From contig JAMDCQ010000014.1 of NCBI GenBank assembly GCA_023488905.1, positions 96,025-160,024 on the forward strand: 64,000 bases of DNA, written 5' to 3'. Origin of the DNA: Candidatus Bathyarchaeota archaeon. Its GTDB lineage: Archaea > Thermoproteota > Bathyarchaeia > Bathyarchaeales > Bathycorpusculaceae. Positions 58,228 through 64,000 of the stretch are shown piece by piece; within the stretch, counting starts at the first letter, position 1; each line of letters starts with the position of its first letter. Position numbers and translations under genes: made by a program. The notes beneath the pieces were generated by a model. That model was not told the origin of the DNA. It saw only the letters and a list, made by a program, of their open reading frames with translations, and searched no databases.

Positions 58228-59109
58228 TTGAAAATCATCTCTGGTCCAGCATCCAAACCGCTCGCTGAAGCAGTCTCAGCGCAAACTGGCTTCCCAAACG
58301 TGCCCGTTGTCTCAAAGGTTTTCCCCGACGGCGAATCCTACGTCCGCTTAGACGACGACGTAAAGGGCGAAGAAGTCGCAATCATCCAAACAACATGCCC
58401 ACCCATGCAGGACGGCAGACTCTTCCAACTGGCCTTCCTTGCTGACTCAGCTAAGCGCGCGGGTGCTACCAAAGTTACCGCAGTCGTGCCCTACCTTGCT
58501 TACGCCCGCCAAGACAAGACTTTCCTCGCAGGCGAAGGCATAAGCGTAGAAACCATCGCAAGGATGCTTAAAGCAGCAGGAATCGACGAGTTTCTAACGG
58601 TTAACATCCACTCTGAGCATTCACTGGCGCAGTTTCCGTTTCCAGCCAAAACCGCCAGCGCCATCCCCCTAATCGCCGACTACTTCGTCAAAAAGGGCTA
58701 CAGCGGCGCATACGCACTCTCACCTGACAAGGGCGCCATGTACATCGCCCAGCAAGCGCAGAAGGTTTTAGGCGGCAACGCAGGGCACCTCAACAAGACC
58801 CGCGACCGCTACACTGGCCAAACCGTACAGACCGCCGAGGGCCTAAACGTTAAAGACCAAACAGTCATAATCCTCGATGACATCATCAGCACAGGCGGCA
58901 CCATCGTCGGCGCAGCAAAAATCCTCCGCGAAAACGGCGCAAAACACGTCTTCTGTGGTTGCGTGCACGGGTTGCTCATTGGCGACGCAGAAAAGCGGAT
59001 TTTAGACGCGGGCGTGGAGGAAATCGTGGGCACCGACAGCGTCCCAGGAGCAGTCAGCAAGGTCTCATTGGCACCGCTGATCAGCCAAGCACTCAAAGGC
59101 GCAGTATAG
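58228..59109 (+). CDS. prs: ribose-phosphate pyrophosphokinase (PRPP synthase)
   Basis: Makes PRPP from ribose 5-phosphate and ATP, for nucleotide, tryptophan and histidine synthesis. 293 residues from TTG 58228 (AAGAGGAATAGAA upstream). Motifs: DGESYVRLDDDVKGEE, VVPYLAYARQDK (ATP loop), NIHSEHSLAQF and the PRPP-binding VIILDDIISTGGT. Archaeal short form. First gene of the prs-trm11-rnz operon; the next start abuts its stop. Confidence 0.95.
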   Translation: MKIISGPASKPLAEAVSAQTGFPNVPVVSKVFPDGESYVRLDDDVKGEEVAIIQTTCPPMQDGRLFQLAFLADSAKRAGATKVTAVVPYLAYARQDKTFLAGEGISVETIARMLKAAGIDEFLTVNIHSEHSLAQFPFPAKTASAIPLIADYFVKKGYSGAYALSPDKGAMYIAQQAQKVLGGNAGHLNKTRDRYTGQTVQTAEGLNVKDQTVIILDDIISTGGTIVGAAKILRENGAKHVFCGCVHGLLIGDAEKRILDAGVEEIVGTDSVPGAVSKVSLAPLISQALKGAV

Positions 59110-60159
59110 GTGCCTAAGCTTTTCTTTTTGCTCTCAGGCGAGAACCTGACGCTTCCTGCAGCGGAAGTTAAGGCGATTCTGGAAGCAGAAGGCTACGTGT
59201 ATTCGGATGCTTGCGAGTTTGACCAAGTTCTGCGGTTGGAATCCGATTTGGAATCAGTGAGGGTTATGCAGATCCGCTCGGCTTACACGCGAGTCTGTGC
59301 CCAAGAACTGCTGGTTGCAAACGCAAATTATGCCGACATCGCGGATGCAGTTACCAAAACCGACTTCTCAGGCGTGCTGAAGGGCGGCGAAAGCTTCGTT
59401 GTACGCATTAACCGCATCAAAAACTACGCCGACGCAGAAATCAACACCATGACGCTCGAGATTAAGCTGGGTGGACAAATCCTAAAACAGAACCCCAGCA
59501 CAAGGGTTAACCTCAAGAACCCCGACAAAACCTTCATCGGCATAATAACCAACAACAAACTAGTTTTGGGCTTAAAACTAACCGACATAACCAGCAAAAC
59601 CTTCTCTGAGCGTCGCCCACGCAAGAAGCCGTTTTTCCATCCCTCAGCTATGCCGTCAAAGATGGCGCGGTGCATGGTTAATTTGGCGCAGGCGAAAGCT
59701 GAGTCGGTGTTGCTTGACCCCTTCTGCGGCACAGGAACCTCGCTTATCGAAGCCACCTTCATCGGATGCCGCGCAGTCGGGGTAGATGCTCAGAAACGGA
59801 TGATTTCGGGCACAAAGAAAAACCTGAGGTTCTTCAACATCACCGCTGAAGGGCTACTTTTGGCGGATTCACGCAAACTCCCCCTTTCAAAAGCGGACGC
59901 GGTCGTCACTGACCCCCCATACGGACGCTCGTCAAGCACCCTAAAATCCACGACCATACAGCTAGTCAAAGACGTTTTAGCTGCCTCATATGCGCTTTTG
60001 GGGGTGGGGCAACGGATTTGTATAGCCTCGCCCAAAACATTAAACATATCCCAGTTAGGCGTTGAGTTGGGCTTTAAGCATGTGGAATCCCACTTCGCCT
60101 ACGTCCACGCCACGCTGACGCGGGAGATTGCGGTGTTCGAAAAGGTGCAAAAGCCATGA
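59110..60159 (+). CDS. tRNA (guanine10-N2)-methyltransferase, Trm11-like
   Basis: 349 residues from GTG 59110, directly after the prs stop. An N-terminal THUMP-containing region (about 1-165) binds tRNA; the Rossmann methyltransferase domain has DPFCGTGTSLIEATFIGC (SAM loop) and the catalytic DPPYGRSSS (N-methyltransferase motif IV). Archaeal homologues form m2G10/m2,2G10 in tRNA. Overlaps rnz by ATGA. Confidence 0.92.
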   Translation: MPKLFFLLSGENLTLPAAEVKAILEAEGYVYSDACEFDQVLRLESDLESVRVMQIRSAYTRVCAQELLVANANYADIADAVTKTDFSGVLKGGESFVVRINRIKNYADAEINTMTLEIKLGGQILKQNPSTRVNLKNPDKTFIGIITNNKLVLGLKLTDITSKTFSERRPRKKPFFHPSAMPSKMARCMVNLAQAKAESVLLDPFCGTGTSLIEATFIGCRAVGVDAQKRMISGTKKNLRFFNITAEGLLLADSRKLPLSKADAVVTDPPYGRSSSTLKSTTIQLVKDVLAASYALLGVGQRICIASPKTLNISQLGVELGFKHVESHFAYVHATLTREIAVFEKVQKP

Positions 60160-61076
60160 GTATTCGAGTTGTGTTCTTGGGAACAAGCGGCAGCGTACCC
60201 ACCCTGAAGCGGAGTCTACCCTCGGTAGTGGTGCAGTGTCCGCGGGATCAGTGGATGTTTGACTGCGGCGAAAACGTGCAAAGACAGATGATGCAGGCAA
60301 AGGTTAGCTTTCACAAGAAACTCAAAATCTTCATCACCCACCTTCATGGCGATCACGTGTTGGGTTTGCCGGGGTTGCTGCAGACGATGGCGCTTATGGA
60401 ACGCAAAGAACTGGTCCAAATCTATGGTCCAGCGGGTCTCAAAAGCTTCCTCTTATGCACTAAGGAAACGCTGAACTTCGGCTTAAACTACCCCGTTGAA
60501 GTCAGCGAAATTCCAGGCGAAGGCACAATCTGCGACACAGCCGAGTACACGGTGACAGCCTTCAAATCTAGCCACGCCGTCGAGGGCTACGCATTTGCGT
60601 TTGAAGAGAAACCGCGACCCGGCAGGTTTTATCCCAAAAAAGCCGCTACCCTTGGCATCCCTGAAGGCGAGTTGTGGTCTAAGCTACAGAGCGGAAAAAC
60701 AGTCAAAGCCCCCAACGGCAAAACCGTGAAGCCAACCGACGTCATGGGGCCAATGCGGTTAGGCAGAAAAATCGTCTATACAGGCGACACAAAACCCTTC
60801 GAAGGCTTCGCCAAACACGCCAAAGGCGCGGATTTGGTTATTCATGACTGCACCTTCGACGACTCGCTAGCCGAAAAAGCATGGAAGGATGGGCATTCGA
60901 CTCCGACTCAGGCGGCGACTCAGGCTAAAGCGGCAGGCGCAAAACTCCTCGTGCTCTCACACATAAGCGCAAGGTACCCCGACGCCGCAGCGCTCCTGGA
61001 GCAAGCAAAAAAAGTGTTCCCCAAAACGGTGTTGGCTGAGGATTTCTTGGAGCTTGAGTTGCCCCTAAACGAGTAA
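60156..61076 (+). CDS. rnz: ribonuclease Z
   Basis: Cleaves the 3' trailer of tRNA precursors. 306 residues of the short tRNase Z form: THLHGDH (61-67) metal motif, VVFLGTSGSVPTLKR N-terminal strand, the flexible-arm region (FEEKPRPGRFYPKKA), YTGDTKP and SHISARY with the remaining metal ligands. Coupled to the tRNA methyltransferase gene, so the operon joins PRPP supply with tRNA maturation. Both window tRNAs encode CCA, which usually reduces RNase Z cutting directly after the discriminator. Confidence 0.95.
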   Translation: MSIRVVFLGTSGSVPTLKRSLPSVVVQCPRDQWMFDCGENVQRQMMQAKVSFHKKLKIFITHLHGDHVLGLPGLLQTMALMERKELVQIYGPAGLKSFLLCTKETLNFGLNYPVEVSEIPGEGTICDTAEYTVTAFKSSHAVEGYAFAFEEKPRPGRFYPKKAATLGIPEGELWSKLQSGKTVKAPNGKTVKPTDVMGPMRLGRKIVYTGDTKPFEGFAKHAKGADLVIHDCTFDDSLAEKAWKDGHSTPTQAATQAKAAGAKLLVLSHISARYPDAAALLEQAKKVFPKTVLAEDFLELELPLNE

Positions 61077-61847
61077 CTCCTTGAGTTTAACGATGCTCTC
61101 TGGCACTTTACGCATGGATTCGACGACCACGGTTTTGTCGTACCCAATTTTCTTTAGAGACTCCGCAAACTGCCTATAGTCGATGTTGCCGTCTTCGACG
61201 CCGTTGTGTTGGTCGTCGGTTCCGTCGTTGTTGCTGGCGTGTATGTGGACGATTTTGTCTGCGAGTTGGTTGATGAAGGGCTGGATTTGCGCTTCCAAGT
61301 TGGCGTGTCCAAGGTCCAGTGTTATTCCGATGGGCAGGTTGGTTTCTTTGTAGAGGCGCATGAACTCGGCGGGGGTGCTCATCAAAAACCAGTACTTGTT
61401 GGGCAAATTCTCCAGCGCCAAATTCAAGCCGTACTCTTCCGCCTCTTTGTAGAGTTCCTCTACGCTGTGGCACATGGTTTTGAAGTCAGCGTCAGGATAA
61501 AATTGCCCGATGCCTGTGCGTTGGGCGGGGTGGAAAACCCACATTTTCGCGTCAATTGCGTTGGCGTTTGCTAGAGACTGCTTGAGGCGTTTCATGGAGG
61601 CATCCAGCATGGGTTTTGCTGGGGCGCCGATGTTGATGTCAGCGAATGGTGCATGCAGCGAGTAGGTTAAGCCGTAGGATTTGGCGGCTTCGCGGAGTTG
61701 GGTGATGCGGGTTTTGTTGAGGTCGTGGGTGCCGTCATCTAGGATTTCGATGTAGCGGGTGTTCATGGTGCCTAAGCGTTTTATCATGCGGTTGAAGGGT
61801 TCGCCTAGACAGTAGAGCATTGAAACGCCAACTTTCGCTTTAGCCAT
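61065..61847 (-). CDS. sugar-phosphate isomerase/AP-endonuclease-2 family TIM barrel
   Basis: 260 residues, xylose-isomerase-like barrel: YIEILDDGTHDLN, YSLHAPFADINIG, KMWVFHPAQRTG, NLALENLPNKYW, ITLDLGHANLE and KIVHIHASNNDGTDDQHNG carry the three-metal ligand pattern of the family. Could be a sugar isomerase or an endonuclease IV relative; the HAPFADIN and HASNNDGTDD motifs favour the isomerase/epimerase group. Its stop overlaps the rnz stop by 12 bases (convergent). Confidence 0.85.
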   Translation of the reverse strand: MAKAKVGVSMLYCLGEPFNRMIKRLGTMNTRYIEILDDGTHDLNKTRITQLREAAKSYGLTYSLHAPFADINIGAPAKPMLDASMKRLKQSLANANAIDAKMWVFHPAQRTGIGQFYPDADFKTMCHSVEELYKEAEEYGLNLALENLPNKYWFLMSTPAEFMRLYKETNLPIGITLDLGHANLEAQIQPFINQLADKIVHIHASNNDGTDDQHNGVEDGNIDYRQFAESLKKIGYDKTVVVESMRKVPESIVKLKELLV

Positions 61848-61993
61848 ATCGGTTCCTCCGTTAGGTGGAGTGGTTTTGGTTAAGAGCTAAACCCGCCTAA
61901 ATAAGTTCCTCAAAAAAGAGGCCCTGCCTATTAGAAGGTAATACTCATTTTTTCTCTCCTGTAAATTCGTTATGGAAACAGGGGTCTTCCAAA

Positions 61994-62503
61994 CTAAGCA
62001 CGAGAACCTTCCGCCGCTCGGGTTGTCTTGTACTGCAACTGCCTCAAACCCAGCGCCAACTCTGCAAACTCCTTCACCGTCGTATAGCGGAAATCCCACG
62101 TCGGCGCACCATACCGCAGCCCACTGCACGTGGTATCAGCGTAAACGTAGAGACGATGCCCCATGTAGTCAAATGCCGCCTGCTTCTCTTCGCCATATTT
62201 GGGTTCAGCGAGAACTTTAAACGGCCAGATTTTGCATGCCTCAGGCTTCATATTCTGCAACGCACAGAAGTAGTTGTGTGATTTGTTGCAAAGGAAAGCG
62301 CAGCTGCCGTCGCTGCAGCGTTTGATGTAGAATCGATCTAGCCCAGCCACTGTGGTTTCGGAGCCAAACGTCTTGGTTAGCTGCAGCCACTCGGGGAAGC
62401 CTAAGACTACGCTGTAGAGTTTGCAGCAGTAACCGCAGGCTCTGCAATGCCAATCCGCAACGTTTTGCCATGGAACAAACTGCACTTCAAACCACGCCCT
62501 CAC
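61994..62503 (-). CDS. YkgJ-family Cys-rich protein
   Basis: 169 residues. The metal-cluster pattern CRACGYCCKLYSVVLGFPEW is followed by CSDGSCAFLCNKSHNYFCALQ and KPEACKIWPFKVL, the full YkgJ layout. Unlike the copy at 41974 it is intact. The family is thought to bind zinc or iron-sulfur, but its biochemical role is open. Monocistronic. Confidence 0.85.
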   Translation of the reverse strand: MRAWFEVQFVPWQNVADWHCRACGYCCKLYSVVLGFPEWLQLTKTFGSETTVAGLDRFYIKRCSDGSCAFLCNKSHNYFCALQNMKPEACKIWPFKVLAEPKYGEEKQAAFDYMGHRLYVYADTTCSGLRYGAPTWDFRYTTVKEFAELALGLRQLQYKTTRAAEGSRA

Positions 62504-62566
62504 ACATGGAGGGGTTAGTTAAAATATTTTCTTAGAGCCGAGGAACAATCAGCATTGGTTGAGTGG

Positions 62567-62620
62567 GCATATTTGGCGCCTAATATCCAACCTATGCAGG
62601 GCACCTATAGAGGGGATAGC
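62567..62620 (+). repeat. hairpin repeat, copy B (intergenic)
   Basis: CATATTTGGCGCCTAATATC, then CAACCTATGCAGGGCACCTA, then TAGAGGGGATAGCGCC. It matches copy A at 12676-12728, with GGCGC and GCGCC added at the two ends so that the copy can form a long hairpin. A partial third copy (TATCTATGCAGAAACCTATA) is at about 62652-62671. Confidence 0.7.
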
Positions 62621-62678
62621 GCCACACCAACATTTTGGAGTATATTAGGATATCTATGCAGAAACCTATAGTGGGAGG

Positions 62679-63155
62679 CTACTTTTTTCTGTACAAGTAA
62701 ACCGTGTGCGACGGGTAACCCAGTTTGGGGTTTTCGCAGTAAGTCTCCATCTTTTCATGATGCCAACCAACAATCTCATAATCATGCGAGACGACGCGGG
62801 CGCCCTTTTTGAGGTCCCGCTCCAACTTCGGCTTAACCTTCTCGTTAGCGCTTGTAGTCAAATACAGATAGACGACGTCTGCCGAAGTCAAGTTTACCGT
62901 GAACATGTCAGTGTTTAGGATTGTTACTTTGTCGTCTAATCCGCTTTCATGGATGGTGCCCAAGGCTTTTTTGGCTAAATCCTCGCGCAACTCGATGCCG
63001 ACGCCGCGTGCCCCAAAAGTTTTCGCCGCCATAATCACCGTTCGCCCATCACCTGCGCCGAGGTCAAAGAGGACTTCACCCGACTTCAAATCTGCCAGCT
63101 TAAGCATATACTCTACCACGCAGTTTGGGCTTGGAACAAACGGAGCGATAAACAC
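62679..63155 (-). CDS. small class I methyltransferase
   Basis: 158 residues. SAM motif LFDLGAGDGRTVIMAAKTFG, VGIELRED (acidic end of strand 2) and ADVVYLYLTTSANEKVKPKLE (motif IV region). PSPNCVVEYMLKLADLKSGE at the start is common in DOT1-like and protein-lysine methyltransferases of archaea, so a protein substrate is possible; not provable here. Confidence 0.82.
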   Translation of the reverse strand: MFIAPFVPSPNCVVEYMLKLADLKSGEVLFDLGAGDGRTVIMAAKTFGARGVGIELREDLAKKALGTIHESGLDDKVTILNTDMFTVNLTSADVVYLYLTTSANEKVKPKLERDLKKGARVVSHDYEIVGWHHEKMETYCENPKLGYPSHTVYLYRKK

Positions 63156-63181
63156 TCAAAATCCACCCTTTTAGCTTACTG

Positions 63182-63508
63182 TTAGGCTACGTAAGCGTCT
63201 TTTTTGCTTTGCGGTCTTCTTGCTTCCCCGCATTTCACGCAGCTCTGAGCGCATAGGTCAAGGTATTTCTCTTCTTCTTTAGAGCCGACTGCCTTTGCAG
63301 CCTTAGCGCACAGTTCGCTGGGTTCGCCGCAGCCTTCTTCTTTGCAGAGACCTGAGATGTATTGGCAGATTTCTTGCACATCCTTCGGCTCCAAAACCGC
63401 CCTGTTGGTACGAACCAACAAGCAAAGTTCCCGTGCCATTACGCAGGTTTTGACGAATTTGATGCGTTCTAAAACTTCTTTGCGCAGGTTTTTTCGGCTT
63501 ATCTCCAT
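63182..63508 (-). CDS. hypothetical helical Cys-rich protein
   Basis: 108 residues from ATG 63508, preceded by TAGGAGACC; the frame from 63544 lacks such a site. Helical N-terminus (RKNLRKEVLERIKFVKTCVM) and clustered cysteines (GLCKEEGCGEPSELC, then DLCAQSCVKCGEARR). It may bind a metal or cluster. Family unknown. Confidence 0.65.
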   Translation of the reverse strand: MEISRKNLRKEVLERIKFVKTCVMARELCLLVRTNRAVLEPKDVQEICQYISGLCKEEGCGEPSELCAKAAKAVGSKEEEKYLDLCAQSCVKCGEARRPQSKKDAYVA

Positions 63509-63618
63509 TATAGGGTCTCCTAAGATTAGTGCACAAGCGAACAATCACCATTAGATGACTCTTCACTTAAAAAGATGATGTTCAATAAGTGAATCGCCCT
63601 AAATCGAACAACAAATCA

Positions 63619-64000
63619 TTACCTAAACCGCCTGCTTAAGGATTTACGTTCAGCTTCCAAGACAAGCTCATAGAAACAGTCCGACAGCGTAGGCTCCTTC
63701 TCCAATACGCCAGCCACGTCGGCAGCTGAAACCCGCCGTGCGCTTAGCGCCACCGCAGCCGGCTTACCATAGCGCTCAATTAAATCGGCGGTTTGTTTGG
63801 CGTGGCTACGCATTTTTTCCTCATCTTTGGCTAGATGCTCCCCTTTTTTCTCTATGAGACCCGCGGCTTTTTCTTCTTCAACCTTTAAAAGCCCAATCGC
63901 AGATGAGCCGCACCGTGGGCATTTGGGTTTGTCGGGGAGGTCTTTTATGCGTATCATTTCCATGTAGTCCCAGCAGGCTGTGCATACAAAGTTGCCTGTC
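63619..64000 (-). CDS. Lhr-type helicase, C-terminal part (runs off the window)
   Basis: Coding continues past the edge: GNFVCTACWDYMEM precedes the first ATG in frame, so the apparent 114-residue start at 63963 is internal. A zinc ribbon (VCTACWDY ... KCPRCGSSAIG) is followed by a helical segment, LIERYGKPAAVALSARRVSA, and the ending LVLEAERKSLSRRFR, the conserved C-terminus of archaeal Lhr DNA helicases. Only the last 127 codons are in the window. Confidence 0.85.
   Translation of the reverse strand, partial: TGNFVCTACWDYMEMIRIKDLPDKPKCPRCGSSAIGLLKVEEEKAAGLIEKKGEHLAKDEEKMRSHAKQTADLIERYGKPAAVALSARRVSAADVAGVLEKEPTLSDCFYELVLEAERKSLSRRFR

Overview
The window looks like a chromosomal segment of an uncultivated Bathyarchaeia-type archaeon (Thermoproteota). 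Evidence: archaeal genes (deoxyhypusine synthase, Lhr-type helicase, archaeal RNase Z and Trm11-like methyltransferase, MiaB-like enzyme with TRAM domain, Lrp-type regulators), an archaeal SRP RNA, TATA-box promoters, heavy use of TTG and GTG starts, ATGA stop/start overlaps inside operons, and two large secreted PQQ-repeat-like proteins with a shared C-terminal membrane anchor. The lineage is inferred from gene style; no rRNA is present.

Layout. 0.1-8 kb: ECF-type transporter gene divergent from a compact trpEGDCBA operon (no trpF), then SRP RNA. 8-16 kb (minus strand): a PAS histidine kinase; a five-gene overlapping operon with a virus-type large terminase and an ABC-ATPase/GNAT fusion; a SAP-like/PD-(D/E)XK protein; a zinc-finger nucleotidyltransferase; a PIN/UPF0175 toxin-antitoxin pair. 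16-24 kb: HtrA-like protease, methyltransferase, hydrolase, a gene-poor stretch with a frameshifted TRAM gene and a possible RNA, a truncated radical SAM gene, PEBP and MgtC proteins. 24-32 kb: tRNA-Gln, deoxyhypusine synthase, large PQQ-like surface protein, winged-helix/membrane protein pair, cysS. 32-36 kb: Lrp regulator, two radical SAM proteins and hemE. 36-46 kb: glycosyltransferase, ablAB (acetyl-beta-lysine osmolyte), PP-loop enzyme, YkgJ protein, MiaB-like enzyme, RHH protein, DNA-alkylation repair protein. 46-56 kb: tRNA-Arg, orphan metallophore/cobalamin-type binding protein, phosphodiesterase, CBS protein, second PQQ-like surface protein, alcohol dehydrogenase, lipoate ligase. 56-64 kb: a small peptide with a SPASM radical SAM maturase (RiPP-like), prs-trm11-rnz operon, TIM-barrel isomerase, YkgJ protein, methyltransferase and the 3' end of lhr.

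Non-coding structure is unusually rich: a family of MITE-like elements with TTATCAGTAGATCAAAA-type inverted ends, a second intergenic repeat family with a covarying hairpin, a hairpin repeat shared between the terminase operon and 62.6 kb, and several palindromic operators, two of which (23.7 and 46.4 kb) are nearly identical. Several genes (trpE, ablA, a YkgJ gene, a DUF2283-like gene, a TRAM gene) are interrupted by single-base indels, most of them in or beside homopolymer runs, which more probably reflects assembly error than gene decay.
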